A stretch of DNA of 64,000 nt from Pseudomonas sp. (GTDB taxonomy: Bacteria; Pseudomonadota; Gammaproteobacteria; Pseudomonadales; Pseudomonadaceae): NCBI GenBank assembly GCA_030656145.1, contig JAUSOF010000002.1, positions 186,001 through 250,000 of the forward strand, in the 5' to 3' direction. The notes under the pieces are model-generated. The model saw only the letters and a list, made by a program, of their open reading frames with translations, was not told the DNA's origin and ran no database searches. Below, one piece after another: positions 10,545 to 18,308 of this stretch. The stretch's first letter is position 1, and every line of letters starts with the position of its first letter. The position numbers and the translations under genes are program-made.

Positions 10545-12155
10545 ATGAATGTGTCGCTGTTGAACCGCTATGCCTGCTTCGCGTTCTGCGTGTTGTTCAC
10601 TTTGCTCAGTCTGCCTTTTGTTGGCTCCCACGAGTGGTTGTGGGGGCTGACATTGATCGCCGCCCTGCTCAGCGCGGTAGGTATCAATGACCTGCTGCAG
10701 ACGCGCCAGGCGGTGCGGCGCAACTACCCGATTCTCGGCAATATTCGCTACCTGGTTGAGGCAATTCGTCCGGAAATCCGCCAGTACCTGCTGGAGGCCG
10801 ACGGCGATCAATTGCCGTTCTCCCGTGCCCAGCGTTCGCTGGTGTATGCGCGGGCCAAGAACCAGAGCGCAGACAAGGCGTTTGGTACCCTGGCCGATGT
10901 CTACCAGAGTGGCTTCGAGTTTATCGGTCACTCCATGCTGCCGGCCTTGCACGTCGACCCTGGAACGTTTCGGGTGAGCATTGGCGGGCCGCAATGCACC
11001 CAGCCGTATTCGGCGTCGCTGTTCAATATCTCGGCGATGAGCTTTGGCTCGCTCAGCGCCAACGCTATTCGTGCGTTGAATCAGGGCGCCAGACTGGGCG
11101 GTTTCTATCACGACACCGGTGAGGGCAGCATCAGCCCCTATCACCGCGAACACGCCGGTGATCTGGTGTGGGAGTTGGGCAGCGGTTACTTCGGCTGTCG
11201 CCATGCAGATGGCAGTTTCGATCCGCAGCGCTTTGCCGAGCAGGCGGCAAATCCGCAGGTGAAAATGATCGAGATCAAGCTGTCCCAGGGTGCCAAGCCG
11301 GGGCACGGCGGCATTCTGCCCAAGCACAAGGTCAGTGCTGAGATTGCCCTGACCCGTGGCGTGCCAATGGGCCAGGATTGTATTTCACCGGCGCGACACA
11401 GTGCCTTTGCCACGCCGATCGAGCTGCTGCAGTTCATTGCCAAACTGCGTGAGTTATCTGCGGGTAAGCCGGTGGGTTTCAAGTTCTGCTTGGGGCACCC
11501 CTGGGAGTTTATGGGCATCGCCAAGGCCATGCTGGAAACCGGAATCCTGCCGGACTTTATTGTGGTGGACGGCAAGGAGGGCGGCACCGGCGCCGCGCCG
11601 CTGGAATTCACCGACCATATCGGCGTACCGCTGCGTGAAGGCCTGCTGTTCGTACACAACACCCTGGTCGGTATCGGTTTGCGTGAGCAGATCAAGATTG
11701 GTGCCAGCGGCAAGATCGTCAGCGCCTTTGACATTGCCAGTGTGCTGGCGCTGGGAGCCGACTGGGCCAACTCGGCGCGTGGTTTCATGTTCGCCCTCGG
11801 CTGCCTGCAGAGCCAGGCGTGCCACACCAACAAATGCCCGACTGGTGTGGCCACCCAGGATCCGTTACGCCAGCGCGCTTTGGTGGTGCCGGACAAGGCC
11901 GAGCGGGTCCGCAGCTTTCACCACAATACCCTCAAGGGGCTGGCCGAGATGCTTGCGGCTGCAGGCCTTGAACACCCCGAGCAGCTGGAGGCCAAGCACC
12001 TGGTGCGGCGCATGTCGGCCAGCGAGATCAAGCTGTATTCGCAGCTGCACGTGTTTCTCGCGCCGGGTGAACTGCTCAGCGGCGAGGTCTCGGGCGAGTT
12101 CTACTCGCGCATGTGGCAGATGGCCCAGGCCAGCAGTTTTTCTCCGCGGCAATGA
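10545..12155 (+). CDS. FMN-binding glutamate synthase family protein with N-terminal membrane anchor (536 aa)
   Basis: The protein has the FMN-binding catalytic barrel of glutamate synthase (GltS domain) but no glutaminase domain. Two hydrophobic helices occupy residues 5-45. FNISAMSFGSLS begins the barrel, KPGHGGILP and DGKEGGTGAAP are substrate/flavin loops, and the Cys-containing CHTNKCPTGVATQDP near 430 matches the Fe-S cysteine loop of glutamate synthases. The biological reaction of these stand-alone, membrane-anchored forms is not established, so I do not assign one. ATG 10545 has GGGAG five bases upstream; a GTG at 10509 is a less likely start. It is convergent with msrA, with 12 bases between the stops. 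Confidence 0.85.
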   Translation: MNVSLLNRYACFAFCVLFTLLSLPFVGSHEWLWGLTLIAALLSAVGINDLLQTRQAVRRNYPILGNIRYLVEAIRPEIRQYLLEADGDQLPFSRAQRSLVYARAKNQSADKAFGTLADVYQSGFEFIGHSMLPALHVDPGTFRVSIGGPQCTQPYSASLFNISAMSFGSLSANAIRALNQGARLGGFYHDTGEGSISPYHREHAGDLVWELGSGYFGCRHADGSFDPQRFAEQAANPQVKMIEIKLSQGAKPGHGGILPKHKVSAEIALTRGVPMGQDCISPARHSAFATPIELLQFIAKLRELSAGKPVGFKFCLGHPWEFMGIAKAMLETGILPDFIVVDGKEGGTGAAPLEFTDHIGVPLREGLLFVHNTLVGIGLREQIKIGASGKIVSAFDIASVLALGADWANSARGFMFALGCLQSQACHTNKCPTGVATQDPLRQRALVVPDKAERVRSFHHNTLKGLAEMLAAAGLEHPEQLEAKHLVRRMSASEIKLYSQLHVFLAPGELLSGEVSGEFYSRMWQMAQASSFSPRQ

Positions 12156-12167
12156 AATGACCTGCGG

Positions 12168-12815
12168 TCATGCCGGCAGGCACACGCCTGTGCCGCCTAG
12201 CCCGCAATAGCCACTGGGGTTTTTTGCCAGGTATTGCTGGTGGTAGGCCTCGGCATAGTAGAAAGGCGGTGCTTCGGCGATTTCGCTGGTGATGGGGCCG
12301 AACCCGGCCTGCTCCAGCTCGGCTTGAAACTGTGTCCGGCTGGCTTCGGCGGCGGCCAGTTGCTCGGCGCCATAGCAGTAGATCGCCGAGCGGTACTGGC
12401 TGCCGATGTCGTTGCCCTGGCGCATGCCCTGGGTCGGATTGTGTGCTTCCCAGAAAACTTTCAGCAGCGCCGCGTAGCTGGTCTGCTGCGGGTCGAACAC
12501 CACCAGCACCGCTTCGGTGTGCCCGGTCAGGCCGGAGCAGGCTTCCTCATAGGTCGGGTTGGGCGTATGGCCACCCGCGTAGCCGACAGCAGTGGTCCAT
12601 ACGCCAGGTTGTTGCCAGAAGCGTCGCTCGGCACCCCAGAAACAGCCGAGGGCGAATACCGCTTGTTGCATGCCGGCCGGGAATGGTGCCTGCAGGGTGT
12701 GGCCATTGACGTAATGGGCGCCGGCTACTGGCAGCGGCGTCTCGCGGCCGGGCAGGGCCTGCTCGGCGCTGGGGAGTTCGAGTTTGTGGGCGAGAATTTG
12801 CGAGCGCAGAACCAT
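12168..12815 (-). CDS. msrA: Peptide methionine sulfoxide reductase MsrA (215 aa)
   Basis: MsrA reduces the S-epimer of methionine sulfoxide in proteins, using thioredoxin. The catalytic motif GCFWGAE places the nucleophilic cysteine at residue 58. The resolving cysteines are C204 and C212 in the Gly-rich tail, the same three-Cys arrangement as E. coli MsrA (C51, C198, C206). The N-terminal extension of about 45 residues before the catalytic domain is normal for this subgroup. GGAGG lies just upstream of the ATG. Confidence 0.95.
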   Translation of the reverse strand: MVLRSQILAHKLELPSAEQALPGRETPLPVAGAHYVNGHTLQAPFPAGMQQAVFALGCFWGAERRFWQQPGVWTTAVGYAGGHTPNPTYEEACSGLTGHTEAVLVVFDPQQTSYAALLKVFWEAHNPTQGMRQGNDIGSQYRSAIYCYGAEQLAAAEASRTQFQAELEQAGFGPITSEIAEAPPFYYAEAYHQQYLAKNPSGYCGLGGTGVCLPA

Positions 12816-12845
12816 GGAAACCTCCAGTTAGGGTGAGCCTTGGGC

Positions 12846-12926
12846 GCCAGCTTGCTGTGCTTCGGCACTCCGACAATCTTCGCAGATCAAAAGCTTCGCC
12901 GAGACGTCGGATTGCAGCAAGCTGGC
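12846..12926. repeat. REP-like hairpin with 12-base perfect arms (GCCAGCTTGCTG / CAGCAAGCTGGC)
   Basis: The arms at 12846-12857 and 12915-12926 are exact reverse complements. The outer part CAGCAAGCTGGCTCCTACAGG resembles the common Pseudomonas REP core. An inner CCGAC ... GTCGG pair lengthens the stem. It lies in the 161-base gap between msrA and dipA, both on the minus strand, so any transcript passing through would carry it. Confidence 0.65.
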
Positions 12927-12976
12927 TCCTACAGGGTATGCGGTGTCAAAGAATGCGCGCTATGGTGGCGGAGGAT

Positions 12977-15604
12977 TTAGCGCCGCACCTTGTAGCGTTT
13001 AAGGCTGCTCACCAGTTCGCCCCCGGCGATCGGTCGGTCGAACAGGTAGCCCTGGCCGATGTCGCAGTGCTGGCGCCGCAGGAAGTTCAGCTGCGCGGCG
13101 GTTTCGATGCCTTCGGCGACGACCTTGAGTTTAAGCTTGTGCGCCATGGCAATCACTGCCGAGGTGATCTCCATGTCGTCCTGGTTTTCCGGGATGTCCT
13201 TGATAAAGCTGCGATCGATCTTGATCACGTCGATGGGGTATTTCTTCAGGTAGCTGAGTGACGAATAACCGGTGCCGAAATCGTCCATGGCCAAGGTCAG
13301 GCCCAGGCTTTTCAAGCGGCTGAGCTGGTGGCGGGTGTCGTCGGTGGCCTCCAGCAGCAGGCTTTCGGTCAACTCCAGCTCCAGCAAGCTGGGTGGCAGC
13401 TGTTCTTCGTGCAAAATCGCGGCGATCGAGCCCACCAGATCGGGGTCGGAGAACTGCTTGGGCGACAGATTGATCGCCACTTGCAGGTTGCCCAGGCCGG
13501 CGGCGCTCAACTGTTTGCTCATGTGGCAGGCCTGGCGCGCTACCCACTTGCCTATGGGGATGATCAGCCCGGTCTCCTCGGCCACACCGATGAACTGGTC
13601 CGGCTGGATCATGCCTTTCTCTGGGTGGTGCCAGCGCAGCAGCGCCTCCATGCCAACCAGTTGGCCCGTTTTCAGGCACAGCTTGGGTTGGTAGAACACC
13701 TCTAGCTCGTTCTGGGTCAGCGCACGGCGCAGGTTGTTTTCGACGAACAGTTTGTAGTCGGCCTCGGCGTTGAGTGCCTCGGTGAAGACCTGTAGCTGGT
13801 GTTTGCCGTTGGCTTTGGCCTTGTGCAGCGCCAGACCTGCATGCTTCATCAGGGCGTGTGGATCTGCCCCGTGTTCAGGCACGCTGACCACGCCCACCGA
13901 GCCGGTAACGCTGATCAATTGATTATCGACGAACAGGGGCTTGTCCAGGGTATGCAGCACCTGTTGGGCCAGCCGTTGGGCGCCATTCAGGTCGGTGGCA
14001 TCCAGCAGGATGGCGAATTCGTTACTGGCGAAGCGCGCGAGTGTGCCTGCTGGCGGGATGCTGTTGCGCAGGCGGCGGGCGAGCCGGATGAGCAGCTTGT
14101 CGCCGGTCTGGTGGCCGAGGCTGTCGTTGATCCGTTTGAAATTGTCGACGTCGACCAGTAGCAGGCTGAACGGCTTGCCGTCAGCGTTGGCAAACCGCTG
14201 TTCCAGGGCGCGGATGAAGGCGTAGCGGTTACCCAAACCGGTGAGGTTGTCGCTGTAGGCCAGGCGCTCGATGCGGTGCTGGGCCTGCTTGGTGTCGGTG
14301 ATGTCTTCGTAGATACCGATGTAATGGGTCAAGGTGCCGTCATCGGCATGCACCTTGGAGATCGATAATTGTCCCCAGTAGGGATCGAGGTTCTTGCGCC
14401 GGTTCTTGAACTCGCCCTGCCAGCTATTGTGCTCGGCCAGGCCGGCGCGGGCATCGAAGAGGATATCGCTGAGGTTTGCCAGGGCCGGCAGCTCGGACAG
14501 GCGCCGGCCTTGAACCTCGGCCGGGCTGTACAGGGTGATGGCGGTGAAGCTCGGGTTGACGTACTCCACCAGACCATCGCGATCAATCAGGATAAAGGCA
14601 CTGGCGCTTTGCTCAACCGCGCGCTTGAACAGGTGCAACTCACTGGTGGCGCTGCGCCGCTGCTGATTACTCAGCACTTGTGCGTATTGATCGGCCAGTT
14701 CACCAGCAAAAGCGATTTCGTCGGCCTGCCAGATTCGTCGAGAGCCGATGTGCTCCAGGCACAGTACGCCGACCACTTCGCCGCCGACCCGGATACTGGC
14801 ATCAAGCATGGCCAGGATTTGCGTCTGTTGCAGGTAGCCCGCAGACATCTCGCGAGTGCGTGGGTCGAGTGACGCGTCGCGGGCGTCGATCGCACGGCTA
14901 CCTTGCAGTGCTTGCAGGTAGTTGGGGTACGGGCTGATATCGATCGGCAATGCCTGCTCGTAGCCGTCGAGGTCGCGACGAAACAAGGCTACGGGTTCAA
15001 GGTTGGCGCCATTCAGATTCCAGATGCTTGCCCGCGCCACGTTATAGGCGCTGCAGGCGGTGCGCGTGATCAGTTCAGCGGCTTCGCGCAGCGGGTCAGC
15101 GCTGGTGTAGCGCTCGCGCGCCAGGCGCACGATCAGGCTCTGCTGGGCTTGCGAGCGCTGCTGGCGCTGTTGCTCCTCACTGCCCGCTGTGGGGTGGATG
15201 CTGGCGCTGGCCTCAGCCGTGACCATCAGGTAGCCGCGCAGCAGATGACGGCCGTGCTGCTTGAACGGCTCGCCCGTTTCCATCAGGCAGACAGGGCCGT
15301 GCGCGGTATGCAGGGTGTAGTTCACCAGGTAATGCGCTTGCTGCGCCAGTTGCCGCTGGATGTCGTCATGCAGTCGATGGCGAGCTTCGGGCTCCATCAG
15401 GCAGGCATAGGGAGCCTCGATCAGCGCGCAGAGTTCGCTGGCAGGAATACCGAACGGGCCTTCGCAGGCAGGATCGAGAAACAGCAGCGCCCAACTCGCC
15501 TCGTTCAAACGCTCGAAGCGCAACATGCCGAGCCTTGCAGGCACTGGCAACTGCGTCACAACCTCGGATGCTAACCGGCTCACGGCATCGGTATGGCTTT
15601 TCAT
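12977..15604 (-). CDS. dipA: Cyclic-di-GMP phosphodiesterase DipA (PAS-GAF-PAS-GGDEF-EAL, 875 aa)
   Basis: This enzyme degrades cyclic-di-GMP and in P. aeruginosa promotes biofilm dispersion and flagellar motility diversity. Domains in order: a PAS-like segment (20-135), GAF (about 160-315), PAS (about 330-438), GGDEF (445-610) and EAL (625-870). The cyclase signature is ASNEF at 526-530 in place of GGDEF, so cyclase activity is not expected. The EAL site is intact, with MEALLRWH at about 652-659, DDFGTGYSSL and KIDRSFI. The degenerate ASNEF next to aceF matches what I recall of PA5017 (DipA). ATG 15604 is preferred to the adjacent TTG. There is no signal peptide or membrane helix, so it should be cytosolic. 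Confidence 0.88.
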   Translation of the reverse strand: MKSHTDAVSRLASEVVTQLPVPARLGMLRFERLNEASWALLFLDPACEGPFGIPASELCALIEAPYACLMEPEARHRLHDDIQRQLAQQAHYLVNYTLHTAHGPVCLMETGEPFKQHGRHLLRGYLMVTAEASASIHPTAGSEEQQRQQRSQAQQSLIVRLARERYTSADPLREAAELITRTACSAYNVARASIWNLNGANLEPVALFRRDLDGYEQALPIDISPYPNYLQALQGSRAIDARDASLDPRTREMSAGYLQQTQILAMLDASIRVGGEVVGVLCLEHIGSRRIWQADEIAFAGELADQYAQVLSNQQRRSATSELHLFKRAVEQSASAFILIDRDGLVEYVNPSFTAITLYSPAEVQGRRLSELPALANLSDILFDARAGLAEHNSWQGEFKNRRKNLDPYWGQLSISKVHADDGTLTHYIGIYEDITDTKQAQHRIERLAYSDNLTGLGNRYAFIRALEQRFANADGKPFSLLLVDVDNFKRINDSLGHQTGDKLLIRLARRLRNSIPPAGTLARFASNEFAILLDATDLNGAQRLAQQVLHTLDKPLFVDNQLISVTGSVGVVSVPEHGADPHALMKHAGLALHKAKANGKHQLQVFTEALNAEADYKLFVENNLRRALTQNELEVFYQPKLCLKTGQLVGMEALLRWHHPEKGMIQPDQFIGVAEETGLIIPIGKWVARQACHMSKQLSAAGLGNLQVAINLSPKQFSDPDLVGSIAAILHEEQLPPSLLELELTESLLLEATDDTRHQLSRLKSLGLTLAMDDFGTGYSSLSYLKKYPIDVIKIDRSFIKDIPENQDDMEITSAVIAMAHKLKLKVVAEGIETAAQLNFLRRQHCDIGQGYLFDRPIAGGELVSSLKRYKVRR

Positions 15605-15681
15605 CAAGCGGTTGGCTTCCAGTATGCTGGCTGAGGCGAGGGTTAAGCCCGCTTCACTATGGCGTTGAGTAAGGGTGCATC

Positions 15682-16209
15682 ATGCATTTGCGACTGACAA
15701 GAAAACTAATTCATACAGTGTTTTTGCTGGGCTGTCTGGTTGCACCACCGGCCTTGGCTGGCGAGCCGGCAGCGGGGCTGAGCAGCGCCGAGCAGGCCAG
15801 TTATCTGGACGGCTTGAAGCGCCTCTACCTGAGTCAGGACGAGCGCCAGGCCTTGTTGCAACACAGCAATGCACTGCTGACCACCTACGCCCTGCGCGCC
15901 GGTTATCAGGTGGGGCAGGCGCAACGTCAGGACCTGCTCTACCAGCTGCGCCTGGGCGCACCCGGTGAGCTGCTGCTGCGCGAGGAAATTCGTGGCCAGG
16001 GCAGTGACATGGCCGTGCGTAACCAGCGCATTGCAGTGTTCGGGGTCGATCCGTTTATTCGTTACGATTGCCCGCCCAGCGGCATCAGCTGCGTGCTGTA
16101 CAGCCCGATCGACGGCAGCCCGCTGCTGACCATCGTGCGCGATCACCAGGGCGCAGCCGAGTTGGCCAAGGCGCTGAGCTTTCTGATCCGCAGGGTGCAG
16201 CGGGGTTGA
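15682..16209 (+). CDS. Hypothetical exported protein (175 aa)
   Basis: I do not recognise this family. Residues 1-26 form a signal peptide (basic start, hydrophobic core, cleavage after ALA). The mature part is about 149 residues of mixed composition, with a helical first half (SSAEQASYLDGLKRLY) and a C-terminal segment with two cysteines (DCPPSGISC) that could form a disulfide in the periplasm. GTAAGGGTG precedes the ATG. It is divergent from dipA, with 77 bases between the start codons, so the two could share a regulatory region. Codon use looks like that of its neighbours, which supports a real gene. Confidence 0.7.
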   Translation: MHLRLTRKLIHTVFLLGCLVAPPALAGEPAAGLSSAEQASYLDGLKRLYLSQDERQALLQHSNALLTTYALRAGYQVGQAQRQDLLYQLRLGAPGELLLREEIRGQGSDMAVRNQRIAVFGVDPFIRYDCPPSGISCVLYSPIDGSPLLTIVRDHQGAAELAKALSFLIRRVQRG

Positions 16210-16370
16210 GGTGCTTCGCTCACATAGCGCCGTGAAGTGTTGAGCAGAATCAGCGTTGGTTGTCTTCACCGCCGCCACGCGGGAAAACCCTGCAGGTCGG
16301 GACAGCGTCTTAACAGGTTATGTCCCGTGAACTGTGGCGGGGCGGTCCACCGTTAATGGGATCCATCAAA

Positions 16371-16443
16371 AGCTTCGCGGACAAGTCCGCTCCCACACGG
16401 TCACCGCATAACCATGTAGGAGGGGACTTGTCCGCGAGTGCGT
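16371..16443. repeat. Pair of inverted Pseudomonas REP sequences (REPIN-like)
   Basis: Two copies of the GCGGACTTGTCC-type REP face each other. The left copy is at 16371-16397 (TTCGCGGACAAGTCCGCTCCCACA). The right copy is at 16416-16443 and reads the same on the other strand with small changes (TGTAGGAGGGGACTTGTCCGCGA). The loop between them is 18 bases. It sits in the 417-base gap 16210-16626 between a plus-strand hypothetical gene and convergent aceF. The rest of the gap holds the aceF terminator and no supported gene; a 77-codon frame across the REP is spurious. Confidence 0.8.
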
Positions 16444-16567
16444 TCGCCGGGACGCAGTCGTTCAGACCTGCTTGCGCCAAGCGCCGGCCAGCAAGGGCTA
16501 GGCGCCCTCTGGTTCCTGCATGGGATTACTGCATGCAATTTAGCAACAGTTAGCCGGTACATATCCC

Positions 16568-16597
16568 AAAAAAAACCCCGCCAAACAGGGCGGGGTT
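16568..16597 (-). terminator. Rho-independent terminator of aceEF
   Basis: The 9-base stem AACCCCGCC / GGCGGGGTT (16574-16582 with 16589-16597) has a loop of about six bases. On the minus strand it is followed by a run of eight T. It lies 30 bases after the aceF stop codon, as expected for the end of the aceE-aceF transcript. Confidence 0.92.
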
Positions 16598-16626
16598 GAG
16601 GGACGAGCGTGGCGTGCTCGAAACAG

Positions 16627-18297
16627 TTACAGCAGCATGGTGCGGATATCTGCCAGCACTTCGCCTAGACGCTTGGTATAGCGTGCGGCAGCAGCGCCGT
16701 TGATTACGCGGTGGTCATAGGACAGCGACAACGGCAGCATCAGCTTGGGCTGGAACGCCTTGCCGTCCCAGACCGGCTGGATGGTCGCCTTGCTCACGCC
16801 AAGAATCGCCACTTCCGGCGCGTTGACGATCGGCGTAAAGCCGGTGCCGCCAATATGCCCGAGGCTGGAGATGGTGAAGCAAGCGCCCTGCATGTCATCG
16901 GCCGACAGCTTCTTGGTGCGGGCTTTTTCCGCCAGTACCGCCGCCTCGGCAGCCAGTTGCAGCAGGCTCTTCTGGTCGACGTTCTTGATTACCGGGACCA
17001 GCAGACCATCCGGGGTGTCCACGGCGAAGCCGATGTTCACGTATTTCTTACGGATGATCGCCTTGCCGCTCGGTGCCAGCGAGCTGTTGAAGTCTGGCAG
17101 TTCCTTGAGCAGGAAGGCGCAGGCCTTGAGCAGCAGCGGCAGCACGGTGAGCTTGACCCCGGCTTTCTCGGCCACGCCTTTCTGCGCGACGCGGAAGGCT
17201 TCCAGCTCGGTGATGTCGGCTGAGTCGAATTGGGTCACATGCGGCACATTGAGCCAGCTGCGGTGCAGGTTGGCGGCGCCGACCTGCATCAGGCGGGTCA
17301 TGGCCACTTCTTCGATTTCACCGAACTTGCTGAAATCCACCACCGGGATCGGCGGGATCCCTGCGCCACCGGTGGCGCCGCCAGTTGCGCCAGCAGGCGC
17401 CTCCTTGGCCTTTTGCATCATGGCCTTGACATGCAGCTGCACGTCTTCCTTGAGGACTCGGCCTTTCGGCCCGCTACCAGGCACGGCAGACAGCTCAACA
17501 CCGAAGTCGCGTGCCAGCTGGCGAACGGCCGGGCCGGCATGCACCTTGTTGCCGCTGGCGACAGCAGGCGTAGCCGCTGCGCTGGCGGCGGCTGCCGACA
17601 GTTTGGCAATCGCGTTGACCTCGGCGACGACGGCCGGGTCGGCGCCAGCAGGGGTTTTGTGTACCTCGGTTGTCGGTGTCGGTGCCGGCGCGGCAACTGG
17701 CGCAGCAGTCGCGGCTGCACCAGCGACTTTTAGCGTGAGGATGAAATCGCCGGTGCCGACTTCGTCTTCCAGTTTGACGCGGATGCTTTCCACCACGCCG
17801 GCAGCCGGCGAGGGGATTTCCATGCTGGCCTTGTCTGACTCCAGGGTGATCAGCGACTGGTCGATTTCGACACTGTCGCCGACCTTGACCAGCACTTCGA
17901 TAACCTTGGCTTTGCCGTCCGAGCCGATATCCGGCACGTGGATTTCCTCCACGCTGCTGCTGGCCGGTGCGGCTGGCGCAGGCGCAGGCGCAGCGGCCGG
18001 AGCGGGAGCTGCAGCTGCTTTAGGTGCTTCTGCCGGTGCCGCAGCAGGCGCCGCTTCGGCAGCGCCTTCGACTTCCAGCTCCAGCAGCTCATCGCCCTCT
18101 TTCAGGCGGTCGCCGAGTTTGACCTTCAGGCTCTTGATTACCCCGGCTTTGGGCGCCGGGATTTCCATGCTGGCCTTGTCCGACTCGAGAGTCAGCAGGC
18201 TCTGATCGGCCTCGATGCGATCACCAACCTTGACCATCAGTTCGATGACTTCACCCTCACCACCACCGATGTCGGGTACGCGAATCAATTCACTCAT
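16627..18297 (-). CDS. aceF: Dihydrolipoamide acetyltransferase, E2 of pyruvate dehydrogenase (556 aa)
   Basis: AceF carries the acetyl group from E1 on its lipoyl arms to CoA and forms the core of the complex. Two lipoyl domains (about 1-75 and 118-193) each have the lipoylation motif ESDKASMEIP. Long Ala/Pro-rich flexible linkers follow each. The E1/E3-binding domain is near 255-290 (AGPAVRQLARDFGV), and the acetyltransferase catalytic domain covers the last 230 residues. The active-site motif reads DHRVING, with Asn in place of the usual Asp of HxxxDG; I recall this form in other Pseudomonas AceF. AAGGAG precedes the ATG. The start lies 11 bases after the aceE stop, so the two are one operon. 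Confidence 0.96.
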   Translation of the reverse strand: MSELIRVPDIGGGEGEVIELMVKVGDRIEADQSLLTLESDKASMEIPAPKAGVIKSLKVKLGDRLKEGDELLELEVEGAAEAAPAAAPAEAPKAAAAPAPAAAPAPAPAAPASSSVEEIHVPDIGSDGKAKVIEVLVKVGDSVEIDQSLITLESDKASMEIPSPAAGVVESIRVKLEDEVGTGDFILTLKVAGAAATAAPVAAPAPTPTTEVHKTPAGADPAVVAEVNAIAKLSAAAASAAATPAVASGNKVHAGPAVRQLARDFGVELSAVPGSGPKGRVLKEDVQLHVKAMMQKAKEAPAGATGGATGGAGIPPIPVVDFSKFGEIEEVAMTRLMQVGAANLHRSWLNVPHVTQFDSADITELEAFRVAQKGVAEKAGVKLTVLPLLLKACAFLLKELPDFNSSLAPSGKAIIRKKYVNIGFAVDTPDGLLVPVIKNVDQKSLLQLAAEAAVLAEKARTKKLSADDMQGACFTISSLGHIGGTGFTPIVNAPEVAILGVSKATIQPVWDGKAFQPKLMLPLSLSYDHRVINGAAAARYTKRLGEVLADIRTMLL

Positions 18298-18308
18298 CGT
18301 TTCGCTCC

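Noticed and set aside
16320..16553. 77-codon open frame between the hypothetical gene and aceF
   Set aside because: It runs through the REP doublet, has no family likeness and no convincing ribosome site.
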